Under the pieces are notes generated by a model. It did not search any database. It was given only the letters and a program-made list of their open reading frames with translations, and was not told the DNA's origin. The translations under genes and the position numbers were made by a program. Positions 1-10,140 of a DNA stretch of 64,000 nt are shown here, one piece after another. Numbering within the stretch: position 1 is the stretch's first letter; each line of letters starts with the position of its first letter. The stretch comes from Priapulus caudatus. Taxonomy: Eukaryota; Priapulida; Priapulimorpha; Priapulimorphida; Priapulidae. The stretch is taken from contig NW_014577189.1 in assembly GCF_000485595.1 (NCBI RefSeq), forward strand, positions 123,514 through 187,513, in the 5' to 3' direction.

Positions 1-155
1 ACCGATGTTTGATTTTCGGAGGTCTGGCAAGCCTTGGGAGCGCACTGTGTCTCTACTTACCAGAAACTCTCAATGAGCCTTGCCCGGAAACTGAGCCGAA
101 GAAGGCAAACCGCTTCGGGCGGGACAATAAATATTGTTCGTGTTACGTCAGGTAA
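1..155 (+). pseudogene. SLC22-type transporter, last exon, damaged first copy
   Basis: This is a second copy of the terminal exon found intact at 2870-3040. It encodes the last transmembrane helix and the family signature LPETLNEPLPET, then a short tail ending in a TAA at 153-155. Relative to the intact copy it carries several one-base insertions and deletions (for example after ATGTT and in the GAGCC/GCAAG stretches), so the frame is broken several times. The damage is all small indels, which fits uncorrected sequence better than an old pseudogene. The upstream part lies outside the window. Confidence 0.6.
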
Positions 156-421
156 TTACAGCAGCTATGGCAGTGCCATGTGGAGCGTTTTTCGGTGATT
201 CATTAAGTCGAGCACTGAACAATCTAGATGACCACGCATTTTTCTTATACTCCATATATTTTCAGCATGCGTGTATTTCGAATCGTTCTAGGAGGCAGCA
301 TGCTCCCGTTGTCAACCGCGATGTGGAAATGGAGAGTCCATTTGCCTGCGAGTCCGCATACGCGACTAACGAGAACATGACGTACCTAGGAAGCAGATAC
401 CCAGTAGCAGAATGTGTGGGC

Positions 422-463
<42 letters not shown>

Positions 464-500
464 TGCGTGCGTGCGTGCGTGCGTGCGTGAGTGCGTGCTT
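422..500. repeat. (GT)n/(GTGC)n microsatellite
   Basis: A long GT run is followed by GTGC units. It is repeated at 3300-3365 in the other copy of the duplication. It generates spurious cysteine/valine-rich reading frames. Confidence 0.95.
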
Positions 501-1135
501 GCATGTGTGCGCGCGTGTTCATCTGTAATATTACTGCTGATTATAGCATATTTGTAGAATAAACTGTACATTATATTAGAGTGATGTTTCTGATGTGACT
601 GTTGACGCTTCACTACCTATAATGCATATAATCATAGGAATGATGCGCGCGGATATCTTCCGAGCGATTTTAATATAATCGCGGGTAGGTATTAAAGTTG
701 AATTGAGTGATCGCAGCTTTCTGATTTTAGTCGCCATTAATAGACTTGTTTTTACGCGAAACATGCGTTAGATATTGATTAGCGAGCAGCGCGAGTAAAA
801 TTTTATATGAACAATATTTTAGGCCAATGCAGAAATTGGTGCAGAGAGAAGCAAGTTGAGGCCGAAGCTGATCGAGCCATTAAAGGCAGTCGCGTCATTC
901 AGCTCATACTTCACTGCAACATTCGTACCTCTAAATATCCCCACTCTGTTATTAAATAAAGGTTTTGTGATAATTCACTACACGTTGTGTTCATTATCGT
1001 TTAATTGATTATGAGATTTGCCTAAAATATTCTGCTATAGCAGCGCGTTACGGCGAAACACCAAAAGAGCACCAAGCGCACATTTCAGACTTTAAACAAA
1101 TTCATATTCGAAACAGTATTAGACATTATTAACAA

Positions 1136-1162
1136 TTATATATATATATATATATATATCTA

Positions 1163-1202
<40 letters not shown>
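1136..1202. repeat. (AT)n microsatellite
   Basis: A pure AT array with one interruption; its counterpart is at 4016-4082 in copy B. Confidence 0.95.
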
Positions 1203-1638
1203 AGAGTCTAACAATATAAGACTATACAACGTATGCCGTCCCGATCTTGCGCACGCTGCGTCAAGCCGGGAATGAGAATTCTCCAGAATTTCTCACCTCA
1301 TTCAGGGCCGTATTGTGCCAGACAGTACTAGTAGAGTCATTTTTCGAATGCTTGGAAATGTCAATGCGTAGGTTTGTTATTTTTCCGTTCATAGCGCATG
1401 CATAAGTTCTTCTCGCCTTATCTTCTCTCGCGCAAAGCGCCAAGCACCGTGACGTCATGATGACGAAGGGCGTATCGCGAGAGAGCAGATATAGTCTTCA
1501 CCATAGCGGCGCGATTATTGCGCAATCTGTAGCAGGCTGCCAAACAGAAAAATATCAGTGCCAGTCTATCTCTATCACAGCTCGGGCTTATCGATATATG
1601 CTGTTGAAAAGGAGTACAACGAGCTGGCTATGCACGAT

Positions 1639-1703
1639 GGGTACTTCGCTAAGTACAGTCGTCACTGAACAGGCAGCACCAGGGTTCAAGCCCCTGAACG
1701 CCC
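1639..1703 (+). other. tRNA-like segment (possible SINE head)
   Basis: A perfect T-arm-like hairpin (CAGGG TTCAAGC CCCTG) contains the RNA polymerase III B box GGTTCAAGCCC. A weak A-box-like stretch lies upstream and a T-rich tract follows at about 1720-1735. The acceptor ends pair poorly, so this is not a functional tRNA. It could be a tRNA-derived SINE or a decayed tRNA. The same segment is repeated at about 4520-4585. Confidence 0.3.
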
Positions 1704-1926
1704 ATGTGCGCAATCCAGTCTTTTATTTTTTTCTGAGGTCGTTACTATTTTCAATGGAGGGTGATGTGCTATGATAACCTACACTAGCGTAATATTTAGT
1801 AAATAACTTTACGTGAAGAAAAACAATCGAATTTATAAGGATTGTGTAAAATCTTCAGAACTTTGTTCACTGTCGCATAAAGGAAAAAAAGAAATCTCCT
1901 GCCGTGACATGGCTACAGAGTAGCTA

Positions 1927-1998
1927 TGCCGTGACCAGGATTCGAACCTGGGTTATTGCGGCCACAACGCAAGGTACTAACCACTATACGATCACGGC
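1927..1998 (-). tRNA. tRNA-His (anticodon GTG)
   Basis: Read on the minus strand, the 72 bases (with A73) fold as a standard cloverleaf: acceptor GCCGTGA/TCACGGC, D-arm containing TAGTGGTTAGTA, anticodon stem TTGCG/CGCAA with loop TTGTGGC (anticodon GTG), and T-arm with GGTTCGAATCC as B box. The sequence is very close to other animal tRNA-His genes. It appears functional. Confidence 0.93.
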
Positions 1999-2333
1999 TA
2001 TTGCGCCAGAGATGAAAAGCGACTGGTTTTTCTATTTCAAGTGCTATTCGCGGGTGGTGGCGCTGCGCACCGATGGAGTAATTTCACCAAAATTAACTGG
2101 GGTTTCAAGCCGGTACGGGAGATTACGGTACGCATATATTTGTTAATATTATTATATTGACTAATCGAGCGTCAATAAACTCAATATTCACATAGAGTAT
2201 AGCTAAGACATGTGTCTATAGGTATCTAATAAACCATAAATATTCCCTGAAAAAATATTATCATGAAAAATAGCCGCTATCAAATACCGCCAGTTCAGCT
2301 GACGACTAACGACGACATACGTTCCGTACTACC

Positions 2334-2385
2334 CATAGAAATAATATAGATAGATATGGTTATCTATAATATTATTATTTCTATG
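2334..2385. mobile_element. Miniature hairpin element with 8-bp target duplication
   Basis: A 52-bp near-palindrome starts CATAGAAATAATA and ends TATTATTATTTCTATG, with a short central loop. It is flanked on both sides by the exact 8-base direct repeat GTACTACC (2326-2333 and 2386-2393). Palindrome plus target-site duplication is the signature of a transposed element. The 8-base duplication suggests hAT-type mobilisation. It carries no coding capacity. Confidence 0.65.
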
Positions 2386-2430
2386 GTACTACCTCGCTAC
2401 ATAGAATCAATTTGCTGCTGCGGGTGGTAG

Positions 2431-3040
2431 TAACTGGCTCTGTCTACACCTGTGGCGTACTGCTCGTTGTAGGTGTTCAGTGGCTGTCGATAACTATTGC
2501 AATGATAGCGAAATTCACGATTACGGCATCGTTTACGGTTATCTACGTCTTCGGCGCCGAACTCTTCCCCACGAGCCTCCGCAGCGTCTCCATAGGAACC
2601 TGCGGCTTCTTCTCTAACGCCGGAGTGATGCTGGCGCCTCAGATCATGACGCTGGTCAGTAATCTCGAAGCCAATAAATATTTCATTAATTTTATTTCAT
2701 TGAAGCTAATTCTAAAACACATTCGATGCAAATGCTAGGACGTAGCATTGCCACGTAACTATGGTAATATGTATAGGCCTAACGTGCTTTAAAGGGAGGA
2801 TTTCTCGTGTGTTTACCAATCGTTTTCATATTTTCTCAGCCGTATTAACGGACAAGGTGATTATTTCAGGCTAAATACAGCAATACTATACCGATGTTGA
2901 TTTTCGGAGGTCTGGCAGCCTTGGGAGCCGCACTGTGTCTCTACTTACCAGAAACTCTCAATGAGCCTCTCCCGGAAACTGCCGAAGAAGCAAACCGCTT
3001 CGGGCGGGACAATAAATATTGTTCGTGTTACGTCAGGTAA
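2431..3040 (+). CDS. SLC22-type organic ion transporter, last two exons (3' partial)
   Basis: This is the C-terminal part of a 12-helix major-facilitator transporter of the SLC22 (organic cation/carnitine/anion) family, a plasma-membrane carrier. The penultimate exon (about 2431-2651; acceptor either at 2430 or at 2404) encodes helices 10-11 with the motif AKFTITASFTVIYVFGAELFPT, where the AELFPT/ELYPT signature is typical of SLC22. Its donor is CTG|GTCAGT. The last exon (2870-3040, acceptor TTATTTCAG) joins in phase 0 and encodes helix 12 and LPETLNEPLPET, ending CSCYVR and TAA. The upstream exons are not in the window. Substrate cannot be read from this part. The exon 5' boundary is the least certain point. 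Confidence 0.85.
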
Positions 3041-3302
3041 TTACAGCAGCTATGGCAGTGCATGTGGAGCGTTTTTCGTGATTCATTAAGTCGAGCACTG
3101 AACAATCTAGATGACCACGCATTTTCTTTATACTCCATATATTTTCAGCATGCGTGTATTTCGTATCGTTCTAGGAGGCAGCATGCTCCCGTTGTCAACC
3201 GCGATGTGGAAATGGAGAGTCCATTTGCCTGCGAGTCCGCATAGCGACTAACGAGAACATGACGTGACCTAGGAAGCAGATACCAGTAGCAGATGTGTGC
3301 GC

Positions 3303-3351
<49 letters not shown>

Positions 3352-3838
3352 CGTGCGTGCGTGTGCGTGCTGGTGCTGTGCGTGCTTGCATGTGTGCGCG
3401 CGTGTTCATCTGTAATATTACGTGCTGATTATAGCATATTTGTAGATAAACTGTACATTATATTAGGAGTGATGTTTCTGATGTGACGTTGACGCTTCAC
3501 TACCTTATAATCAATATAATCATAGGAATGATGCGCGGGATACTTTCCGAGCGATTTTAATATAATCGCGGGTAGGTATTAAAGTTGAATTGAGTGATCG
3601 CAGGCTTTCTGATTTTAGTCGCCATTAATAGACTTTTTTCACCGATAACATGCGTTAGATATGATTAGCGAGCAGCCGAGTAAAATTTTATATGAACAAT
3701 ATTTAGGCCAATGCAGAAATTGGTGCAGAGAGAAGCAAGTTGACGGGCCGAAGCTGATCGAGCCATTAAAGCAGTCGCGTCATTCAGCTCATACTTCACT
3801 GCAACATTCTACCTCTAAATATACCCACTCTGTTATTA

Positions 3839-3844
3839 AATAAA
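3839..3844 (+). promoter_or_regulatory. Candidate polyadenylation signal of the SLC22-type gene
   Basis: AATAAA lies about 800 bases after the stop codon and is followed by a GT-rich stretch (TTGTGTTCATT). The same signal occurs in the other copy at 955-960. The (GT)n microsatellite falls inside the inferred 3' untranslated region. Confidence 0.4.
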
Positions 3845-4015
3845 GGTTTGTGATAATTCACTCACGGTTGTGTTCATTATCGTTTAATTGATTATGAGAT
3901 TTGCTAAAATATTCGCTATAGCAGCGCGTTACGCGAAACACCAAAAGAGCACCAAGCGCACATTTCAGACTTTAAACAAATTCATATTCGAAACAGTATT
4001 AGACATTATTAAACA

Positions 4016-4087
<72 letters not shown>

Positions 4088-4814
4088 GTCTAACAATATA
4101 AGACTATACAACGTATGCCGTCCCGATCTTGCGCACGCTGCGTCAAGCCGGGAATGAGAATTCTCCAGAATTTCTCACCTCATTCAGGGCCGTATTGTGC
4201 CAGACAGTACTAGTAGGTCATTTTTCGAATGCTTGGGAAATGTCACATGCGTAGGTTTGTTATTTTTCCGTTCATAGCGCATGCATAAGTTCTTCTCGCC
4301 TTATTCTTCTCTCGCGCCAAAGCGCCAAGCACCGTGACGTCATGTGACGAAGGGCGTATCGCGAGAGAGCAGATATAGTCTGCACCAGAGCGGCGCGATT
4401 ATTGCGCAATCTGTAGCAGGCTGCCAAACAGAAAAATATCAGTGCCAGTCTATCTCTATCACAGCTCGGGCTTATCGATATATGCTGTTGAAAAGGAGTA
4501 CAACGAGCTGGCTATGCACGATGGGTACTTCGCTAAGTACAGTCGTCACTGAACAGGCAGCACCAGGGTTCAAGCCCCTGAACGCCCATGTGCGCAATCC
4601 AGTCTTTTATTTTTTTTCTGAGCGTCGTTACTATTTTCAATGGAGGGTGATGTGCTATGATAAACCTACACTAGCGTAATATTTAGTAAATAACTTTACG
4701 TGAAGAAAAAACATCGAATTTATAAGGATTGTGTAAAATCTTCAGAACTTTGTTCACTGTCGCATAAAGGAAAAAAAGAAATCTCCTGCCGTGACATGGC
4801 TACAGAGTAGTATA

Positions 4815-4888
4815 TGCCGTGACCAGGGATTCGAACCTGGGTTATTGCGGCCACAACGCAAGGTACTAACCACTATAGCGATCACGGC
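4815..4888 (-). tRNA. tRNA-His (GTG), second copy with two extra bases
   Basis: Same gene as 1927-1998 inside the duplicated segment, but with one extra base in the D-arm (TCGCTATAGTGG) and one in the T-stem (GAATCCCTGG). Both would disturb pairing. They look like sequencing errors rather than a real pseudogene, since the flanks carry similar indels. Confidence 0.75.
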
Positions 4889-5311
4889 TATTGCGCCCAG
4901 AGATGAAAAAGCGACTGGTTTTTTTCTATTTCAAGTGCTATTTGCGGGTGGTGGCGCTGCGCACCGATGGAGTAATTTCACCAAAATTAACTGGGGTTTC
5001 AAGCCGGTACGGGAGATTACGTAACGGTACGCATATATTTGTTAATATTATTATATTGACTAATCGAGCGTCAATAAACTCAATATTCACATAGAGTATA
5101 GCTAAGAACATTGTGTCTTATAGGTATTCTAAAATTTTAGAAATTTAATCATCTGTAATTCACTTCCGCGCGCACATATTTGCTATTGACTAATCGTGCG
5201 TCAGTAAACTGAATATTCAGAGAGAGTATATTGGGGTGTCTATATTCAAGCCGGTACGGGAGATCATTTGCATAACATATTCTAGATACCTATAGATCAC
5301 ATGTGTTACTT

Positions 5312-5390
5312 AGCTCTAGTACTATAGCCCGCTTACATTGACTGCCGCTGGCAGCGGCAGTCAATGTAAGCGGGCTATAGTACTAGAGCT
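5312..5390. repeat. 79-bp perfect palindrome
   Basis: Two 38-base arms (outer AGCTCTAGTACTATAGCC, inner TTGACTGCCGCT) are exact reverse complements around a 3-base centre GGC. The flanks on either side (5000-5270 and 5395-5510) also contain inverted, diverged copies of one repeat starting GGGGTGTCTATATTCAAGCC, so the palindrome lies at the centre of a larger, looser inverted repeat. It could be a small TIR element or a hairpin artefact of long-read sequencing. Confidence 0.8.
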
Positions 5391-5584
5391 AGTCTTAGCT
5401 ATACTCTCTGTGAATATTGAGTTTATTGACGCCACGCATTAGTCAATATATTAGCAAATATATGCGTACCGTAATCTCCCGTACCGGCTTGAATATAGAC
5501 ACCCCCAAAATGACTATAGAGCTCTGCCGATGGGATCATGCATGCATAAATTGATAATGATGCATATGCATTACTATATGTGTG

Positions 5585-5760
5585 CAGGGCCGTCGCCATG
5601 CAGGGGTTGACTAATGTTGAAGCCCAGTCACTAAGGGGGAGAGTGTGTAAGGGAGTTAATTAGTAATTACTAATTACCCCTTCCCCTGGTGGAGGTCCGG
5701 GGGGCCTACCTCGAAATTTTTTGAAATGCTACGTGGCAAATGGTGTACGCTGGCGAGTTT
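5585..5760. mobile_element. Probable DNA-transposon remnant
   Basis: The stretch begins CAGGGCCGTCGCCATG and contains GGAGGTCCGGGGGGCC followed by CGAAATTTTTTGAAATG. This layout resembles non-autonomous DNA-transposon ends that are common in invertebrate genomes, though that is from memory and no second end is visible. The 5.1-6.0 kb region otherwise shows no gene. Confidence 0.3.
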
Positions 5761-6035
5761 TAAAATGAAATATTTTAACATTTGAAAAAAAAATCCTGAA
5801 ATGATGTTGAAGCCCGAGCTTCCGGGGGTCTCCGCCTGGCGACGTGCCTGGTGTGTCCGTGCTAGGGTCCCTATAGTCCGTGCGTTCGTCCGTCAGTGCA
5901 CGCGTGCGTGCGTGCGTGGGTGCGTGGGTGTGCAATGGATTTACAAATTCGTATATGTATACATCAAAAATGTATATGTTGTATCGATATATGTGTTGGC
6001 AGTACTATACATATGATTTTTGATAAACATGATAT

Positions 6036-6077
6036 CAGGAGTTAATGAGACGAAAAAATTTCTCTCATTAACTCCTG
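6036..6077. mobile_element. Miniature hairpin element (CARGAGYTAAT family) with 7-bp target duplication
   Basis: Perfect 15-base arms (CAGGAGTTAATGAGA and its complement) surround a 12-base AT-rich loop. The exact 7-base direct repeat ATGATAT flanks both ends (6029-6035 and 6078-6084). The arm sequence resembles the hairpins at 19373 and 19611 (CAAGAGCTAATAATACC), giving a shared start CARGAGYTAAT. Confidence 0.7.
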
Positions 6078-6150
6078 ATGATATATATATGGTATTGTCT
6101 GGAGTGAGTAAAAACAAACAATGAGACAGAACATTCATCAGCAGATATAT

Positions 6151-6302
6151 CAACATCAATTAATATCAATATCAATTATTAATATCAATATCAATATCAA
6201 TATCAATATCAATATCAACATCAATATCAACATCAATATCAATATTAATATTAATATTAATATCAATATCAATATCAATATCAATACCAATATCAATATA
6301 TA
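6151..6302. repeat. (ATCAAT)n hexanucleotide array
   Basis: A hexamer-based AT-rich array with ATTAAT variants. It produces alternating Ile/Asn or Leu/Ile reading frames that are not genes. Confidence 0.95.
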
Positions 6303-6309
6303 TAAGTTA

Positions 6310-6980
6310 TATAAGTCACATAACTGATAAGTAACACTGCCAGACGTCCCAATTAAGTGTCCTGGTCTCACCAGGATTGTCCAACATGTTGGTCTCGGTG
6401 CCCCGCAGGTGCACCGGTGCACCCGGTGCAACATGCTGGTCCAGAAAGTCCCGGTCGTAACATTTTTCAGCCATATTTTAAAATTTACATCAGTAAATTA
6501 CTAAATTTGCCGTTGTTGTTGATGTACTTTGATTCCAGCGAACAATAAAAGGCCACACATGTCAAACATTTTTGTTTTTGCAATAAATTTGCATTTTATT
6601 TTACATGTATACTTTATAAAAAATGGTGGTGTGTCGCGACAAATACATGTCGCAGCCCGCCACAACTTTTTCCTGTTTTTGCGCACCTCGAAAAAACGGC
6701 GATGGACCATTATCACAAGTGATCCTTTTCTTGGATTTTCCCAACTCGGGACCTCTGAACACTGATCCCTGTATGACTGCTCCTCTCTCACACAATGGAA
6801 ATCGAGTACAGTAAACTGCAGATTTGAGAAACTGCAGAACTCTCGCAAAAAAACTGCAGATTTGAGAAACAGACAATAAATCGACGAAAAGTTAAATATT
6901 TACTGGTGCCAATGTAAAATATACTACAAATATAATATTAGGGGGGCTATACATATAGTGTTTTATTCAAATTTACAAAA
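6310..6980. other. Non-coding stretch, no gene recognised
   Basis: The interval holds AT-rich sequence and a short direct repeat (ACTGCAGATTTGAGAAAC, twice near 6817-6870). The reading frames here are short and have no family resemblance that I recognise. Confidence 0.5.
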
Positions 6981-6984
6981 TATT

Positions 6985-7058
6985 TGGCCAGTACGGGGAT
7001 CGAACCCGCGACATTCGCGTTATTAGCACGACGCTCTAACCAGCTGAGCTAACCGGCC
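6985..7058 (-). tRNA. tRNA-Ile (anticodon AAT)
   Basis: The minus strand gives a 74-base cloverleaf including A73: acceptor GGCCGGT/ACTGGCC, D-arm TAGCTCAGCTGGTTAGAGC, anticodon stem TCGTG/CGCGA with loop CTAATAA (anticodon AAT), and T-arm GGGTTCGATCCCC. It closely matches other animal tRNA-Ile(AAT) genes and all stems pair. Confidence 0.94.
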
Positions 7059-7059
7059 G

Positions 7060-8160
7060 AACTACTCGTTGGAGTCTAAAGATCGTCTCTTGTTCGGTCG
7101 ACTGGCCAACCAGCTAAAAAGATTATATTATTTCCCTGGGACAAGCATGCATTGTATTGGGAGAAGTAGAGAGTTACTGTAGAGGGTAGTAGGATAGCAA
7201 ATAGAGGGACAAGCATGTTGGTTTTATACCAGATATATGTAGATTGGTCGTAGCGACTTTTTATACATGTGAAACATGAAGAAAAATCAGAAACCCTCAC
7301 AATATACTGTTACATCGATAAAAGTATATATATCGCTTCGGCTATTATGTCTGAATTAAAGGCCGCTCTGATTGTCAGAAAACAACCATTCTAGATAAAA
7401 TCCCAATCTAAGTTAAAAAACTGTAAAACACGTCTGCGATCATCACGCACAAAAATGGTTTTTCTCAACGCTGAATAGGCTGATTGCGATGAGTAGGTAT
7501 GAGTACGCGGTAAGAGAATAATTTGGTTATTTGTATTGGCTAGAAATACGAAAAAACGGTGTATTGCACCCAACATTTGACAATCGTAACTTGATTATAA
7601 TAATTTATATTGAGTTTGCCGAATAGAAAAACGAAGTGCGCGCTAACAACTTTCCAAAACCCGGGGGTCACATATATGCCAGTATTACCCGCATGTGGCG
7701 TCTCACTAAAAATAATATAGTAAGGCCCCCGTGCGAAACTGCAGCATTGGAAAACGCCTACCATCCGTATTGCAATGACACAATGAAAGACTACACCCCT
7801 TATTGGCAGCTACACAATGAAATAATCCCAACCCCCTATTTGCATACACAACTAGAGCACTCGAGCAGCGACAGACCTCTGGCCAAGGCAGCTGAATTCT
7901 CTCAATGAGAATTTTTTTATTAATTAATTAATTAAGTGAAAAATTAATTAATTAATTAATTAAATAATTAAATTGATCCCGGATTAGTGCGAGCGTGCAG
8001 GTGGGGACTGTGGTTGCCCTTAGCCCTGTGGTTGCGTGTTTTGTAAGTCTACAGCACAACCTAGCGGAAGTGAATTGAAACGTGCATGTTAACAACCCCC
8101 AAACACAAACACTCAAAACACGCACGGTGAAAACATAACCTCCGCCAAGCCCCTGGCGGA
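7060..8160. other. Non-coding stretch with TTAA-rich low complexity
   Basis: No gene is recognised. The interval includes a (TTAA)n tract at about 7915-7970 and, at 8139-8162, a 9-bp GC-rich hairpin (CCTCCGCCA / TGGCGGAGG). Confidence 0.5.
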
Positions 8161-8284
8161 GGTAATGAAAGAGTCCTACCCGACCCTACCCCCGATTGGC
8201 GAGGTCTTGCAGACAAGTGGGAGGGCAAACGAGTGGAGGGAACGGAGGGGGCCTGTGAGGGGGTCCTACTGCAGCGGCGGTCGT

Positions 8285-8895
8285 TTCTTTTTCCGCAGTC
8301 GACATATCGATTCGCAGAATTTAGCGCGCCTTCTGATTGTTCTGATTGTCTCATCTTTGCCGTCCCTGATTTGGTTCTAAAAACACCATGTGCTTCTGCT
8401 TATTTTAGACAATAATGTCATAGTGCTTTTTTTTGTGGCGTGTTCGGAGTAGGACACACGCGTTATGTCTAAAAGGGCGGTGGTTCGAAATCCCGTTTGG
8501 TTTTTCGAATTATTTTTTTGTTTTCTGGTTTTTTGCTAATGCTTTATCCATTTTAACTAATTGTTTTCTAATTCACGGAAATATTTGCAATGATGATGGT
8601 TACACACAATAAATATCTTTAATAGCAAAAAATTTTTGTTAAATAATTTATTATCCATTTATTAGTGTTAATTAAATTTAAATTAGGGCTTAGGTTTACG
8701 GTTAGGGTTAAGGATTAGGGTTAGGTTTAGGGTTAGGGTTAGGTTAGGGTTTAGGGTTATTATGTGCAAAAATAATTGCAATTCTTTGCTATGTTAGCAA
8801 ATGGGCGTTTTTTCTTGTTCAAGGCAAACAAATCGAAGCAGCCAATCAGAAGGCGCTAAATTCTATGTCGACTGGAAAAAAATACTCGCCAGCGG
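8285..8895. repeat. Inverted repeat enclosing a telomere-like tract
   Basis: About 8290-8345 and 8825-8890 are diverged reverse complements: TTTTCC.CAGTCGACATA, GAATTTAGCGC and CTTCTGATTG occur in both, inverted. The enclosed sequence carries a B-box-like GGTTCGAAATCCC near 8484 and the TTAGGG tract. It may be a non-autonomous TIR element; no clear target duplication is visible. Confidence 0.4.
8686..8760 (+). repeat. Interstitial telomeric repeat (TTAGGG)n, degenerate
   Basis: About ten TTAGGG-type units with TTTAGGG, TTAAGG and TTAGG variants lie in tandem. TTAGGG is the ancestral animal telomere repeat. The position inside a gene-containing window marks it as interstitial. Confidence 0.85.
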
Positions 8896-9254
8896 GCGCG
8901 GTGCTTGTACTTGAACGATCCGAGGGCTTATTGCGGGAATTAGCTTGTAAAAGGGGCCTATTTGCTCCCGGCGCGGGGCCCCGCTTTACGAGTTGAAAAC
9001 CACCCCCCTAACCCGCAAAATTTGGAAGCACATGGGGGTAATACCGCAATATAGTGCCCCCCCCCCGGGTCCAAAAACCATCAAATCACAAACTCTAAAT
9101 TGTGTTACGTGTACTGTGTTAATTGTGTTATTGTGACAAGTATATATATATATAGGCCGGCCTACAACGCAGTAAATCCAATTTATTCCTGTCTTCTTTA
9201 TGCCACAAGATCTGTTGTGAAAAGTATTCCTGTTCGTATATTATTCACACATAA

Positions 9255-9266
9255 TATATATATAAC

Positions 9267-9300
<34 letters not shown>

Positions 9301-10140
9301 TTTATTTATTTATATTGCGCACGTTACATGCAAATATGTTCACGTGCGCATTATAGATTGTTCAAGGCTGATTATAAAACAGTGGACTGCAACACTGAAA
9401 AATATAGTTACTTAAATTACGACAATCCTATAACATTTCCTGATAATAAATAAAATATAGATCCTAAGAAACGACAATCATATAACATTTCCAATAAATA
9501 GAACTCAAATCAAGTACACCTAAAAATATAATGGCTATATGTGTTATATAAATGCAATGTTAAATAGATGAGTTTTGACTCTAGCTAGGCGTTTAACACA
9601 TTCCACCGACTTTTCACATTGAATATGACTAGGTAGCTTAATTTTTATTCCATAATTTTGGGGCAGCTGATGAAAAAGCTCGATCGCCAAGTGTAGCCAA
9701 CGTTTTTACAGCTGGTGACTCAATTAATATTTAGTTACCTGAGCGCAGACTGTACCGAGTATAGGTCTCTTTACTGTGACTAATTAATTCCCTGATATAA
9801 TCTGGTGACATACAATGTAATGCCTTAAAAGTGATGAGTAATATTTTTAACTCTATACGGAAATATACTGGCAGCCAATGCAAATGATATAAAACAGGCG
9901 ATATATGATCAAACTTGGATAGATTGCAGATAAGCCGAGCAGCTGCATTTTGGATTCGCTGTAACATATTCAGTTGTAGGCCCCTACCTGGGTCGCAGCC
10001 CATAAAGTAAACTACTGCAGCAATCAACACGACTAGTAATGAATGCGTGAACCAAGATTTTTGTTGGTTCCGTAGAAAGAAACTTTCGGATTCCTCTAAT
10101 ATTATGAAGATGGAAAAATGAGGTACTATTTAGAGAGTTT
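9255..10140 (-). mobile_element. 5'-truncated non-LTR retrotransposon (CR1/L2-like), reverse transcriptase end
   Basis: The minus strand encodes the C-terminal part of a CR1/L2-type reverse transcriptase. Visible motifs in order are HNIRGIRKFLS (about 10100), LVHAFITSRVD (10050), LQRIQNAAARLICN (9940), FDHISPVLYHLHWLPV and ITFKALHCMSPDYI (9800-9900), then LGDRAFSSAAPKLWN (about 9680) in another frame. At least two frame breaks separate these blocks, so it is dead. The 3' end runs through GCGCAATATAAATAAATA into a (TAT/ATT)n tail at 9265-9302, which is the usual kind of 3' end for this group. No catalytic YADD block is present, so the element is severely 5'-truncated. Confidence 0.8.

Larger units (their letters stand above)
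1..2227. repeat. Tandem duplication, copy A
   Basis: The segment matches 2889-5130 almost base for base, including the transporter last exon, the GT and AT microsatellites, the tRNA-like region and tRNA-His. Differences are mostly one-base insertions or deletions, some in homopolymers, with very few clean substitutions. Each copy carries its own defects: copy A breaks the exon frame, while copy B breaks the tRNA. This points to unpolished or haplotype-duplicated assembly rather than an old gene duplication. Confidence 0.85.
2889..5130. repeat. Tandem duplication, copy B
   Basis: This is the partner of 1-2227. Homology starts inside the last transporter exon and ends near TAGGTATTCT. Here the coding exon is intact but the tRNA-His copy has two extra bases. 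Confidence 0.85.

Noticed and set aside
6156-6434. Ile/Leu-repeat and Ile/Asn-repeat open frames
   Set aside because: Translation of the ATCAAT hexamer array.
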